This document shows positions 47,646-57,034 of a DNA stretch of 64,000 nucleotides, one piece after another. The translations under genes and the position numbers were made by a program. The notes beneath the pieces are model-generated. The model was not told the origin of the DNA. It worked only from the letters and a program-made list of their open reading frames with translations, and did no database searches. Positions within the stretch are counted from its first letter, which is position 1. Every line of letters starts with the position of its first letter. Origin of the DNA: Bacteroidota bacterium (lineage in GTDB: Bacteria > Bacteroidota > Bacteroidia > Chitinophagales > Chitinophagaceae); NCBI GenBank assembly GCA_016711825.1, contig JADJSG010000004.1:310001-374000 (forward strand), read 5' to 3'.

Positions 47646-47678
47646 GGTAAATGCCTATTGAAATAATATTATGCACTC
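47646..47678. repeat. Degenerate intergenic repeat, copy B (paired with 746-778)
   Basis: It matches copy A at 26 of 33 positions, with CCTATTGAAATAA exact. Seven bases later a block TACCAACGACACATTAA (47687-47703) resembles TATCAACGACATATTAA at 56824-56840 in another intergenic gap. Confidence 0.4.
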
Positions 47679-47877
47679 ATAGTTAATACCAACGACACAT
47701 TAAGATGTACAATTTGTTATTTGTTTAACTACAATGTGTGGGCATTATACTGAACTTTTTAAGTCTACTTTTTAAATACATTTGGTATAGAACGCATATT
47801 GTACTATTCCATATCTCACATCGAAATATTCATGGTTGTGAATGGATAAGAATTAAATATAATTCTGAATTATACCT

Positions 47878-47909
47878 ACAAAAAAAGCGATCCGCCATAG
47901 GCGGATCGC
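47878..47909 (-). terminator. Terminator of the bamA-skp run
   Basis: A perfect 10-bp stem GCGATCCGCC/GGCGGATCGC (47887-47896 and 47900-47909) with a 3-base loop. On the minus strand the stem runs into a long U-tract (A-run before 47887 on plus). It lies about 26 bases past the stop of the last skp gene. Confidence 0.88.
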
Positions 47910-47934
47910 ATACAAATAATATATATCGAATAGA

Positions 47935-48459
47935 TTATTTTGGATTTGTTTTCGGTGCATCTTTGATACCCAATTTGTTTTTTACATCCTGGATAATATT
48001 GTCAGCTTGTGTGGCATAAACAATAGAACCAGTGCTTGAATCAAGGATGTAAGTATATCCTTTTTCCTTCGCTACATCCTGAATAGCTTTATCTGCTTTT
48101 TCAGTAATGGGTTTTAAAAGATCTTGTCTTTTTGCTGCAATTTTTTCTTCTGCACTTTGTTGTGTAGATTGAATACGACCTTGTAAATCTTGTAATTCTT
48201 TTTGTTTTACGTCAGCCATGGCTTCAGACATCGTTTTGGCACCTGCTTCATACGCTTTGTATTTTGTTTCCAATTCTTTTTGCATAGTGGTCAATTGATC
48301 TTGAAACGTTTTGGCATAAGCTGAAATATCAGCATCTGCTTTTTTAGCTTCAGGCATTGAAAGTATCAATTCTTCTGAATTGATGTATCCAATTTTCTGT
48401 TGCGCAAATGACATTGAGGTTGAAAATATTAAAGCTAATCCTAAAATAATTTTGTTCAT
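47935..48459 (-). CDS. OmpH/Skp family periplasmic chaperone (second copy)
   Basis: I place the start at ATG 48459 (MNKIILGLALIFSTSMSFAQQ, a good signal peptide); the frame-open extension to 48498 is Lys-rich and lies in the leader. The 174 residues have the Skp layout: KIGYINSEELILSMPEAKKA, then long charged helices (QLTTMQKELETKYKAYEAGAKTM) and the end TYILDSSTGSIVYATQ. Skp-like proteins hold unfolded outer-membrane proteins in the periplasm. It is tandem with a paralog 75 bases upstream and lies in the bamA run. Confidence 0.87.
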   Translation of the reverse strand: MNKIILGLALIFSTSMSFAQQKIGYINSEELILSMPEAKKADADISAYAKTFQDQLTTMQKELETKYKAYEAGAKTMSEAMADVKQKELQDLQGRIQSTQQSAEEKIAAKRQDLLKPITEKADKAIQDVAKEKGYTYILDSSTGSIVYATQADNIIQDVKNKLGIKDAPKTNPK

Positions 48460-48534
48460 TTTGTTTTTGGTTTTTGTTTTTAATTTTATTGTTGGCAAAT
48501 ATATACAATTTTGAAAAAGTTTGATGCGAATGTT

Positions 48535-49110
48535 TTATTTTTTAGTAGGAGAACTAATACCCAGCTCTTTTAAAACTTCATCACTTTTATCGATTTTATT
48601 GTCGGCATAGAATATACTTAAGTCGGCTGATTTGTCAAATATAACATCATATGCTTTGGAAGCAGCCATTTTTTGTACGGCATTGTACACTTTATCCTGT
48701 ACAGGCTTAACCAATTCCTGACGTTTTTTAAACAATTCGCCTTCAAAACCAAATTTTTTCTTTTGAAGATCTTTGGCTTCTTTTTCTTTTTTTATGATTT
48801 CGTCTTCTCTTTTTTTCTTCATGTCGTCACTGAGCATTACTTGTTCAGACTGATAAGCTTTATACATGCGATCTACATCCTGAAGCTTTGCATCAATTTC
48901 TTTTTGCCATTGAGATGATATTTCGTCAAGTTTTGACTGGGCTTGTTTGTATTCAGGAAGGTTTTCGAGAATGTATTTTGAATCAATTACACAATAACGT
49001 TGGGCATTTGTTGTACTCGATATTGTAAAAGTCAGTAATGCAATAAATAATATTTTTTTACCAAATGCAATAATGTTTTTTTGGGGTGTTTGGGACAGTT
49101 TGGAATTCAT
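48535..49110 (-). CDS. OmpH/Skp family periplasmic chaperone (first copy)
   Basis: The 191 residues have a longer N-terminus before the hydrophobic signal (KILFIALLTFTISSTTNAQ). The mature part starts RYCVIDSKYILENLPEYKQAQSKLDEI, the OmpH pattern, continues in charged coiled helices (KKKREDEIIKKEKEAKDLQKKK), and ends VIFDKSADLSIFYAD. It lies 93 bases after bamA and before a second skp gene, the usual Bacteroidota arrangement uppS-bamA-skp-skp, which couples OMP insertion with periplasmic chaperoning. Confidence 0.87.
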   Translation of the reverse strand: MNSKLSQTPQKNIIAFGKKILFIALLTFTISSTTNAQRYCVIDSKYILENLPEYKQAQSKLDEISSQWQKEIDAKLQDVDRMYKAYQSEQVMLSDDMKKKREDEIIKKEKEAKDLQKKKFGFEGELFKKRQELVKPVQDKVYNAVQKMAASKAYDVIFDKSADLSIFYADNKIDKSDEVLKELGISSPTKK

Positions 49111-49203
49111 GATATTTAATTTTTATTTAAAAATGTTTGACTGTTTACTTCTTGTAAAAGTTTGAAAGCTACGTTTGGTTTAACGTTTATTTACAGGTAT
49201 TCA

Positions 49204-51828
49204 TTAATCCGGTTCAAAACCTAACATAAAGGTAAATTTAGTTGCTTGTCCAAATTTTGTTCCAGGGGTTAAGCGATCGATCCCTAAACCATAATCAAGA
49301 CCTAACAAACCAAACATTGGCAAAAAGATCCTTACCCCAAGGCCAACCGAGCGTTTAAGTTCAAAAGGATTAAAACTTTTAAAACTACTCCATGCATTGG
49401 CAGCTTCAAAAAAGGCTAAACCATAAATGGTAGAAGAAGGGTTGAGTGAAAATGGATAACGAGCCTCGGCAGTATATTTATTAAATATGGTAGAGCCTGC
49501 AGTAGCTGAATATATTTCATAACCACGATGCGCAATGATATCTCTACCATAAATAGTAAAGCCCTGCAAGCCATCGCCACCCACTTGGAATCTTTCAAAA
49601 GGTGATTGTACGTTTTGGTTATAATACCCTAAATAACCATGTTTGGTTGCCAACTTCAAGATTAAGTTTCCTTTGATACGTTGATACCACTCAGCCGTAA
49701 ATCGATATTTATGATACTCAATCCATTTATATCTTTCTGCTGCAGAAATAGTACTATAATCTTTATCTGTAAAGTAAGAATAAGGAAGGGTAAACTGTGC
49801 ACTTAAATTGATATTTGATCCACTGCGAGGAAATAAAGGTTGATCAACTGAATAGCGTCCCAGGTTTAATTTTAAACTCAAGTTGTTAGCAACCCCATTG
49901 TTAAAATCTTCAAAGAAGGTATAATTCTTAATATTGTATCGCTGGTAATTTAAACCATATGAAAACACAAAGTTGTCATCAGGCCATTTGAGACGTTTAC
50001 TCAATGAAGCACCAGCACCTAATGTAGTCATGTGCCCCGTAGTGGTAGAACCAAAGGCGCCAGCGAAAAACGTTCTATACAAGTTAATTGAGAGCGATGT
50101 AGGTTTTTTACCTCCAAGCCAGGGCTCTGTAAATCCTGCAGTTACAGAGTTATACCATTTGCCATTTGCTTGTCCGCGGATGGATAGTTTTTGACCATCA
50201 CCCATAGGAAGTGGGTCCCATTCTTTTAAGTTGCCGATATTTTTGAGTGCAAAATTGTTGAATGAAACGCCAATGGTACCTGTAATACCAAGACCGCCTC
50301 CAAAGCCAGCTTGTAACTCAAGCTGATCGGCCGATTTCTCTGTAAGTGTATAATCGATATCAACCGTACCGTCATTGTGGGGTACAGGTACAATACCAAT
50401 TTTCTCTGCGTCGAAAAAACCAAGATTTGAAATTTCTCTTTGTGAACGAATGATATCCTGACGACTAAATTTATTGCCTGGAAGAGTATATAATGCTCTT
50501 CTGATCACATGCTCATGCGTTTTGTCGTTACCTGCAATATGTATATTTCTAATGGTATACTGTTCGCCTTCTATCACACGGACTTCAAAATTGATGGTAT
50601 CTTCAATGATTGATTTTTCGGACACATCGGTATTGAAAGCCAGATAGCCATCATCTAAATATAATGAACCAATATCATCAGCGTCTGCTGAAGGTATTTT
50701 ACCTAATCTTTTATCTAAAAGTTCTACATTATAGATATCGCCTTTTTTGATACCTACTAATTTTTTCAATTCTTCGGCTGTGTATTTAGTATTTCCTTTA
50801 AATTCAATATCACCAAAATAATAACGATGCCCTTCAGCTACTTTAATATCGATATTCATATGTCCGTTCGATGCAGTATATAAAGTATCTGCTATAATAT
50901 TAGCATCTCTAAAACCGATTGAGTTATAATAGTCTACAATATTTTGTTTGTCTTCGAGGTATTTTTTTTCATTAAATTTTGAAGCTGAAAAAATACCGTA
51001 TCTGAAGTAAGGGTCTAAAAGCATGGCTGTTTTGGAAAGCGACAAAAAGCCTTTCCCTTTCATATATTGGGGTGTTTGGTTTTCATTGACCCCATATACA
51101 CTTTCACTAGCTGCACTTTTGAGTGAGAAACGTGCCATTTCCTTGCTCCCTTTCATACTTTTTTTGAGCTTATAGGCGGTCGCACTTTCATTGCCAAAAA
51201 TATTAATCTGATTGATTTTTACTTTTTGACCTTTATTGATATTAAAGGTCAGAATTACCGTATTGATTAATGCGGTATCTGGCTTTTCAGAAATACTTAC
51301 CTGAACATTGGTATGCCCTTTTTCAACAAAATATTTCTTAATTCTTTCTATAGCACTTCTCTTAGTTGCTTCGGTAACTACTCTTGATTTAACCAATGAA
51401 ACTTTCTCTTTTAAATCTTTGGCTTCATTGTCTTTAATTCCTTTAAAATTAAATTTCGACAGTCGTGGTCGTTCTGTGATATGGATATCGATAAATATTT
51501 TGTCACCTGTAATTCGGTCAGCATTAATTTCGATATCGGAAAATAAATTTTGCTTCCAAAGGTTTTGAATGGCTTTAGTAATTTTAGGATCTGAAGGCAG
51601 TTTTATTTTATCACCTGGCGCCAGACCTGAAATAGAAATCAACAATTCTTCGTCTAAATACTTCGAACCGCTTACAGTAACGCCTGCCACTGTATATTCT
51701 GATTGACTGTTTAGGTATTTTTGTTTCTCATTTTTTTTCGATTTCAAACCTATCTGCGCTTTTACATCGTTGATGATGCATAAGAAAGAGATAAAAAAGA
51801 CAAAGGAGCTATATTTAATTAATTTCAT
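49204..51828 (-). CDS. bamA: Outer membrane protein assembly factor BamA
   Basis: The 874 residues begin with a signal peptide (YSSFVFFISFLCIINDVKAQ), then five POTRA-like repeats (first: YTVAGVTVSGSKYLDEELLISISG; later: YFGDIEFKGNTKYTAEELKKLVGIKKGD) and a C-terminal D15 barrel with FQVGGDGLQGFTIYGRDIIAHRGYE and GVRIFLPMFGLLGLDYG. It inserts beta-barrel proteins into the outer membrane. Its start overlaps the uppS stop by four bases. Length and layout are complete. Confidence 0.92.
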   Translation of the reverse strand: MKLIKYSSFVFFISFLCIINDVKAQIGLKSKKNEKQKYLNSQSEYTVAGVTVSGSKYLDEELLISISGLAPGDKIKLPSDPKITKAIQNLWKQNLFSDIEINADRITGDKIFIDIHITERPRLSKFNFKGIKDNEAKDLKEKVSLVKSRVVTEATKRSAIERIKKYFVEKGHTNVQVSISEKPDTALINTVILTFNINKGQKVKINQINIFGNESATAYKLKKSMKGSKEMARFSLKSAASESVYGVNENQTPQYMKGKGFLSLSKTAMLLDPYFRYGIFSASKFNEKKYLEDKQNIVDYYNSIGFRDANIIADTLYTASNGHMNIDIKVAEGHRYYFGDIEFKGNTKYTAEELKKLVGIKKGDIYNVELLDKRLGKIPSADADDIGSLYLDDGYLAFNTDVSEKSIIEDTINFEVRVIEGEQYTIRNIHIAGNDKTHEHVIRRALYTLPGNKFSRQDIIRSQREISNLGFFDAEKIGIVPVPHNDGTVDIDYTLTEKSADQLELQAGFGGGLGITGTIGVSFNNFALKNIGNLKEWDPLPMGDGQKLSIRGQANGKWYNSVTAGFTEPWLGGKKPTSLSINLYRTFFAGAFGSTTTGHMTTLGAGASLSKRLKWPDDNFVFSYGLNYQRYNIKNYTFFEDFNNGVANNLSLKLNLGRYSVDQPLFPRSGSNINLSAQFTLPYSYFTDKDYSTISAAERYKWIEYHKYRFTAEWYQRIKGNLILKLATKHGYLGYYNQNVQSPFERFQVGGDGLQGFTIYGRDIIAHRGYEIYSATAGSTIFNKYTAEARYPFSLNPSSTIYGLAFFEAANAWSSFKSFNPFELKRSVGLGVRIFLPMFGLLGLDYGLGIDRLTPGTKFGQATKFTFMLGFEPD

Positions 51829-52565
51829 GCTTGGTTTAATTGTTCACTAATTTTGCCAAATCGGCGTTCTCGATTCTGGTAATTTAACACGGCTTCAAAA
51901 AAGTTCTCTTTTCTAAAATCAGGCCAATGGGTATGGGTAAAATACAATTCAGCATAAGCTAATTGATATAATAAAAAATTACTGATTCTGTGTTCGCCAC
52001 TTGTGCGTATCATCAATTCTGGATCTGGGAATGGTGCTGTTGCCAGATGTTGTTTAAAGACTTCTTCATTGATATCTGCGATATCAAGTACATTGTCTTT
52101 TACTTTTTGGGCTATTTTTTTTGTTGCATGGGTAATTTCCCATTTAGAGCTATAGCTAAGGGCGAGTATTAAGTTTAGTCTGTCATTACCTGCTGTAATT
52201 TCCATGGCTTCATGCAACTCTTGTACACAATAGTCAGGTAAACTTTCCATATCTCCTATAACATAAAGTCTAACCCCATTTTTTTTCAGCGTTTCGGCTT
52301 CTTTTTTTATGGTTGAGACTAATAATTCCATCAGTCCATTAACTTCACTTACCGGGCGGTTCCAATTTTCAGTGGAAAAAGCATATAATGTTAAATATTG
52401 AATACCGATTTCAGCGCTTCCTTCTACTACATCACGAACGCTCAGTACGCCATGCTGATGACCAAAAAGTCGGTCTTTTCCTCTTTCTTTTGCCCACCTG
52501 CCGTTGCCATCCATTATAATGGCTACGTGTTTGGGCAATTTCTGTTTATCGATTAAATCAAGCAT
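51825..52565 (-). CDS. uppS: Isoprenyl transferase UppS (undecaprenyl diphosphate synthase)
   Basis: The 246 residues show VAIIMDGNGRWAKERG, where Asp binds magnesium and the diphosphate, LTLYAFSTENWNRP, and DPELMIRTSGEHRISNFLLYQ, the conserved C-terminal substrate site. It makes undecaprenyl diphosphate, the lipid carrier for peptidoglycan and glycans, at the membrane face. It heads the uppS-bamA-skp-skp run. Confidence 0.94.
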   Translation of the reverse strand: MLDLIDKQKLPKHVAIIMDGNGRWAKERGKDRLFGHQHGVLSVRDVVEGSAEIGIQYLTLYAFSTENWNRPVSEVNGLMELLVSTIKKEAETLKKNGVRLYVIGDMESLPDYCVQELHEAMEITAGNDRLNLILALSYSSKWEITHATKKIAQKVKDNVLDIADINEEVFKQHLATAPFPDPELMIRTSGEHRISNFLLYQLAYAELYFTHTHWPDFRKENFFEAVLNYQNRERRFGKISEQLNQA

Positions 52566-52760
52566 GGGTTAAAAAAAGGAAACAAAAGTACTAAAATGAA
52601 TTTTGAAGTAAAGTTAAAATGTAGGCTATTCAATAGTTTAACAGAGTTTTCACAGAGTGAATGGAAGGCACTTGTAATATAATTATCATAGTTGTAAAAA
52701 CGTAAAAATGAATAAATACATACGTATTCATTATAAACTGGAATACAAACGAAAGGAATA

Positions 52761-54011
52761 TTAATTTATTTTTTTAAATATCACACTGGCATTGTGACCA
52801 CCAAACCCAAAAGTATTGCTGAGGGCTGCTCTTACCACACGTTTTTGCGGGGTATGAAAGGTGAAATTAAGTTTTGGATCTAATAAGTCGTCATCAGTAA
52901 AATGATTAATGGTAGGAGGTACTATATCATTTTGTACTGATAAAATGGAAGCAATGGCTTCAATAGCACCTGCTGCCCCTAGTAAATGACCAGTCATAGA
53001 CTTTGTACTACTAATATTTAGTTGATAGGCATGTTCCTGAAATACTCTTTGGATGGCAGTCACTTCTGCAATATCACCCAAAGGTGTAGAGGTACCATGC
53101 ACATTGATATAATCAATATCGGATGGTTGCATTTCTGCATCACTTAAAGCGCCATTCATGACTAAAATCACACCTGCACCTTCAGGATGTGGTGCAGTAA
53201 TATGATGAGCATCTGCTGAGCAGGCACTACCTGCAAGTTCAGCATAAATTTTTGCACCTCTTTTTACAGCATGCTCATATTCTTCCAGAACGATTGCACC
53301 AGCTCCTTCACCCAATACAAAACCATCTCTGCCTTTATCAAAAGGTCGTGAAGCGGTTTTGGGGTTTTCATTGTTTTCACTCAAAGCTTTCATTGCATTG
53401 AAACCACCCACCCCAGGTATGGTGATTGCGGCTTCAGAACCACCACATACAATGACGTCTGCTTTACCCAATCGTATAAAATGTGAAGCATCTATCAAGG
53501 CGTGTGAGGAAGATGCACAAGCACTGACTGTACAATAGTTAGGACCTCTGAATCCATAATTCATTGAGATATGCCCTGCGGCAATATCTGAGATCATTTT
53601 TGGAATAAAAAAAGGATTAAATCTGGGTGTACCATCCCCTGCAAAGAAACCTTTCATCTCTTCGTAGAATGTTCCGATACCTCCAATACCTGAAGCCCAT
53701 ATCACTCCTACTCTATCTTTGTTGATACCATCCTGTGTAAGGTTGGCATCTGCAATGGCTTGATTACTACTTACAATGGCAAACTGCGAAAAACGATCTA
53801 ATTTTCGGGCTTCTTTTCGATCAAGAAAATCCTCTGGATTAAAGTTTTTTAATTCGCAGGCAAAACGAGTTTTGAACTTTTCGGCATCGAAAAGCGTTAT
53901 ATAGTCGGCACCGCTCATCCCTTGACAGAGGCCATTCCAATAATCTTCAATGGTATTGCCAATAGGAGTGAGTGCACCCAAACCAGTAACAACTACACGT
54001 TTTAATTGCAT
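52761..54011 (-). CDS. fabF: Beta-ketoacyl-ACP synthase II FabF
   Basis: The 416 residues carry the Cys-His-His catalytic set: Cys in TVSACASSSHALIDA, His in NVHGTSTPLGD and His in STKSMTGHLLGAAGA, plus the C-terminal NTFGFGGHNASVIF. FabF condenses malonyl-ACP with acyl-ACP in fatty acid elongation. It follows acpP after 21 bases, the common acpP-fabF pair. Confidence 0.95.
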   Translation of the reverse strand: MQLKRVVVTGLGALTPIGNTIEDYWNGLCQGMSGADYITLFDAEKFKTRFACELKNFNPEDFLDRKEARKLDRFSQFAIVSSNQAIADANLTQDGINKDRVGVIWASGIGGIGTFYEEMKGFFAGDGTPRFNPFFIPKMISDIAAGHISMNYGFRGPNYCTVSACASSSHALIDASHFIRLGKADVIVCGGSEAAITIPGVGGFNAMKALSENNENPKTASRPFDKGRDGFVLGEGAGAIVLEEYEHAVKRGAKIYAELAGSACSADAHHITAPHPEGAGVILVMNGALSDAEMQPSDIDYINVHGTSTPLGDIAEVTAIQRVFQEHAYQLNISSTKSMTGHLLGAAGAIEAIASILSVQNDIVPPTINHFTDDDLLDPKLNFTFHTPQKRVVRAALSNTFGFGGHNASVIFKKIN

Positions 54012-54032
54012 GCTGTAGTTTAAAGGTTAATA

Positions 54033-54269
54033 TTATTTTGCGTATTCTTCCAAGTAAGATATTGCCTGACCAACAGTTGAAATGTTTTCTGCCTGTTCAT
54101 CTGGTATAGAAATATTGAATTCTTTTTCAAATTCCATAATTAATTCTACAGTGTCTAATGAATCTGCGCCGAGGTCGTTAGTAAAACTTGCTTCTTTAAC
54201 TACTTCTGCTTCGTCAACTCCTAATTTGTCAACGATGATTTTTTTAACGCGTGCTGCTATTTCTGACAT
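54033..54269 (-). CDS. acpP: Acyl carrier protein AcpP
   Basis: The 78 acidic residues contain DLGADSLDTVELIMEFE; the Ser of DSL carries 4'-phosphopantetheine. It follows the standard four-helix length and precedes fabF on the same strand. Confidence 0.95.
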   Translation of the reverse strand: MSEIAARVKKIIVDKLGVDEAEVVKEASFTNDLGADSLDTVELIMEFEKEFNISIPDEQAENISTVGQAISYLEEYAK

Positions 54270-54372
54270 TTTTAAAATAATTTAGACTGCAAAAATATAC
54301 TTTTAGTTCAAATCTTCAACTATTATTGATACTTTGTTAGTAAACTCTCTAAAATAGTTTTTTTTACTCTTT

Positions 54373-54846
54373 TTATTTTTTGGGTCTTTTACCCCTATAA
54401 TCCCACGGGGCTATAGGATTAGGCTGAATCCACAATCCCAATTTCTGCTTTCTTGCTTTATTTTCTGCAAGGGCAAATTGGGCATCTTTTGAGTATTTTT
54501 TAAAGTGCCAGGCCATTCCGATGCTTACCATCTGTAGATTGATGTATTGATTTTGAAAATAAACATGGCCTAATATCCGTTTATTTCTATCTAATTTATC
54601 GTAAACAACCTTCACCTCTTTGCCAAAAATAAATTGGGCAAGTTGTTGTTTAGCTACATTGCCAAAGTCCTGTTTTTTTTCCGGGGCATCAATATCTGTC
54701 AATCTTACTTTGTATGTTGCCCGATCATTGACGAGTATTTCAAAGGTGTCGCCGTCAAGTATGCGAATGGCCCTCCCGATGAGTGTGGTTTGGGCAAATG
54801 AACTATAAACCGATAGCAATAGCCATATAGAGAAAACACTACGCAT
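54373..54846 (-). CDS. Secreted thermonuclease family protein (SNase-like)
   Basis: The 157 residues start with a signal peptide (RSVFSIWLLLSVYSSFAQ). The SNase fold is visible in AIRILDGDTFEILV, KVRLTDIDAPEKKQ (catalytic Arg and the acidic pair), KVVYDKLDRNKRILGHVYF with the second Arg region, MVSIGMAWHFKKYS, and KQKLGLWIQPNPIAPWDYRG. Such enzymes cut DNA and RNA with calcium, probably in the periplasm or medium for nutrient recovery. It stands alone. Confidence 0.87.
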   Translation of the reverse strand: MRSVFSIWLLLSVYSSFAQTTLIGRAIRILDGDTFEILVNDRATYKVRLTDIDAPEKKQDFGNVAKQQLAQFIFGKEVKVVYDKLDRNKRILGHVYFQNQYINLQMVSIGMAWHFKKYSKDAQFALAENKARKQKLGLWIQPNPIAPWDYRGKRPKK

Positions 54847-54927
54847 ATAAATGAACTTTAAAAACTTGCAATCAATAAAAAGGCCTTATTTAAAACCTTA
54901 AGCGTAATAAAAACGTAAATAAAAGGA

Positions 54928-55539
54928 TTATTTCAAATCAACGGTAATCACTTTGATTTCTACAGCAACGGGTCCAATACTCCCTGTAGAAAGAATTTGA
55001 CCTACCCCTTGGGCATAATAAGAGTCGCCAGCCAGTGTGACGTTATTATTGGCATCTTTGCGTTCAGAATGAATTTTAAGTACATTTTTAAATGTAAATC
55101 CATCTAAAGTATAAACAGGAATTCGATCAAGTAATGTGTAATGATAAGTATCTGTTCCATTCACACCGCCTACCCATGTATCGTTGATATTTTTTGAAGC
55201 ATCGATAATCATCAATTCCGTTTTGTTGGCAGCTGCGGTCAATACTAAGTAATATTTATCTCCATCTTGTCTGATATATTGATAGCCTTCAGTTTCAGCA
55301 TCAAATACCTGATAGGTATGACTATTGATTACGGTGTCGTAAGACAACCGTGTGGTATTATACGTTGAATGTATGGTACCATTCAATGATCTTTGATAAG
55401 TCCATTTTGAACCAGGCACTTTAGGTTGATAGGTAAGTGAGTCTTTACTATTGTTGGTATTGACACTTTCAACCGTTTTCTTTTTAGTGCAACTAACAAA
55501 TACAGCCATTGAAATGAAAAAAAGGAAAATATATTTCAT
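54928..55539 (-). CDS. Putative lipoprotein of unknown function
   Basis: I choose ATG 55539 because it gives a lipoprotein signal (MKYIFLFFISMAVFVSC, with Cys17 followed by TKKK); the frame-open extension to 55599 spoils it. The 203 residues are otherwise unassigned: beta-rich with TYQPKVPGSKWTYQRSL, SHTYQVFDAETEGYQYIRQDGDKYYL and SYYAQGVGQILSTGSIGPVAVEIK. The YAQGVGxIxS segment is seen in several Bacteroidota lipoproteins that I cannot name. It lies alone between the nuclease and a radical SAM gene. Confidence 0.65.
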   Translation of the reverse strand: MKYIFLFFISMAVFVSCTKKKTVESVNTNNSKDSLTYQPKVPGSKWTYQRSLNGTIHSTYNTTRLSYDTVINSHTYQVFDAETEGYQYIRQDGDKYYLVLTAAANKTELMIIDASKNINDTWVGGVNGTDTYHYTLLDRIPVYTLDGFTFKNVLKIHSERKDANNNVTLAGDSYYAQGVGQILSTGSIGPVAVEIKVITVDLK

Positions 55540-55636
55540 AAGAGATTTTAATTGAGTAACGAAAGTAATCATTATTCTAATAAATTCCAAACCAGTCATA
55601 TAAACTTTAGAAAAGTAGACTCATATAAACGGAAAC

Positions 55637-56674
55637 TTAGTCGCTCCATACTTTTGTACCTTCACTACAATTGGCACATATATCAATGTTTTTTCTACCA
55701 CTCAGCAATTTAGTACGAAAGGCTTTATAAGCTTCACTGCGCCATACTTCTTTAAAACTGTCTTTTTTCAAATCCCCTAAACGGTAATCTGCATCTTTGT
55801 CAAAACAACAAGGTACCACAAGCCCATCCCAACTGATCACACAAGCGTGCCAAAGTTTCCAGCAGTGATTATCAAGTGCATTTTTAATTTCATATTTGCC
55901 TGATGCATTTTTTTTATATCTTGAAAATTTATCGATAGTGGGTATCAAGGCATTTCCATTTTCATAATCATAGATTTGGGCTGTTTTAAACCTTACATCG
56001 TCTACACCTATTTCTTTGGCCAGTTTTTTGATATCTTCTATTTGGTGCTCATTGGGCTTTACCACTAAAAACTGAAAAAACACATAAGGGGTTTTGGAGT
56101 TAAGTTGTTTTTTCCATTTCACAATATTACGGGCCCCTTCCAGTACTTTTTCGAGTTTGCCCCCTATCCGATATTGTTGATACACTTCTTGTGTGGTACC
56201 ATCAATCGAAATAATGAGTCGGTCAAGACCACTTTCAATAGTCCGTCGTGCATTGTCGTCATTTAAATAATGGGCATTGGTGCTGGTGGCAGTATATATC
56301 TTTTTTTGTGTGGCAAATTTTACCATATCCAAGAAATCGGGATTTAGGTATGGTTCACCTTGAAAATAAAAAATAAGATACATCATTTCTTTATGCAGCT
56401 CTTCGATGGTGTTTGTAAAAAAATCTTTTTCCAACATACCTATCGGTCTTGTAAAGGCCCTTAGTCCGCTTGGACATTCGGGACATCTGAGATTGCATGA
56501 AGTAGTAGGTTCAAAAGAAATGGAAAATGGCAAACCCCATTGTATAGGCTTTTGCATCCATTTAGTGAGGTAAAAACTTGACAGTACTTTCATGCCATTG
56601 GCAAATCTTCGAAAAGTGAGTTTGCTTAAAAAATTGCGACTGTCTTGGTAATTGAAATCGGGCATGGGGTGCAA
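55637..56674 (-). CDS. Radical SAM/SPASM domain protein
   Basis: The 345 residues hold the radical SAM cluster CNLRCPEC in FEPTTSCNLRCPECPSG, the SAM-binding FYFQGEPYLNPDF, ISIDGTTQEVYQQYRIGG, and a C-terminal SPASM domain with Cys at CWKLWHACVISWDGLVVPCCFDKD and ICANC, giving an auxiliary iron-sulfur cluster. SPASM proteins often modify peptides or metabolites; no precursor peptide gene is adjacent, so the substrate is unknown. It diverges from the DCC gene. Confidence 0.85.
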   Translation of the reverse strand: MHPMPDFNYQDSRNFLSKLTFRRFANGMKVLSSFYLTKWMQKPIQWGLPFSISFEPTTSCNLRCPECPSGLRAFTRPIGMLEKDFFTNTIEELHKEMMYLIFYFQGEPYLNPDFLDMVKFATQKKIYTATSTNAHYLNDDNARRTIESGLDRLIISIDGTTQEVYQQYRIGGKLEKVLEGARNIVKWKKQLNSKTPYVFFQFLVVKPNEHQIEDIKKLAKEIGVDDVRFKTAQIYDYENGNALIPTIDKFSRYKKNASGKYEIKNALDNHCWKLWHACVISWDGLVVPCCFDKDADYRLGDLKKDSFKEVWRSEAYKAFRTKLLSGRKNIDICANCSEGTKVWSD

Positions 56675-57034
56675 ATATAAGTGATCGTGTTGAAAGTGAA
56701 GAAATCGACTCTTGAAGAAATACCAGCATGATACGTGATTAGCTATTTATTTTAAATATCACTGAAATATATAAAGATAATAGTCAAAGAGCCAATTGAT
56801 AATGCAGAACACCTTCATTTGATATCAACGACATATTAAAGATTGACCGATTGCAAGCAGCATACATGGAATATTTGTAGCATTATACCCATTTTACACA
56901 AACTGCATATATTATAAATATAGTCTTAGGCAGCATTAATCAATGTTATACTAAAACCTCACTTAACATACTTTAAAACTTAAGAATTATTATAGCTCAC
57001 ATTGGCATAACTTTGCTATTCATCATGGAAGCAT
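56675..57034. other. Divergent intergenic region upstream of two genes
   Basis: It holds the repeat block TATCAACGACATATTAA (56824-56840) and a candidate -7 box at 57008-57015. No ORF and no other structure is recognised. Confidence 0.5.
57008..57015 (+). promoter_or_regulatory. Candidate -7 box TAACTTTG before the DCC gene
   Basis: TAACTTTG followed by C fits TAnnTTTG exactly and lies 19 bases before the GTG at 57035. No -33 TTTG box is apparent. Confidence 0.4.

Larger units (their letters stand above)
47525..47934. other. Intergenic region between convergent pyrH and skp genes
   Basis: It holds repeat copy B (47646-47678), a second shared block (47685-47706) and the strong skp terminator (47878-47909). 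No credible ORF: a 93-codon frame from 47738 crosses the terminator and runs into the skp gene. Confidence 0.6.

Noticed and set aside
47738..48019. 93-codon plus-strand ORF at the pyrH-skp junction
   Set aside because: It runs through the terminator and into the skp coding region on the other strand.
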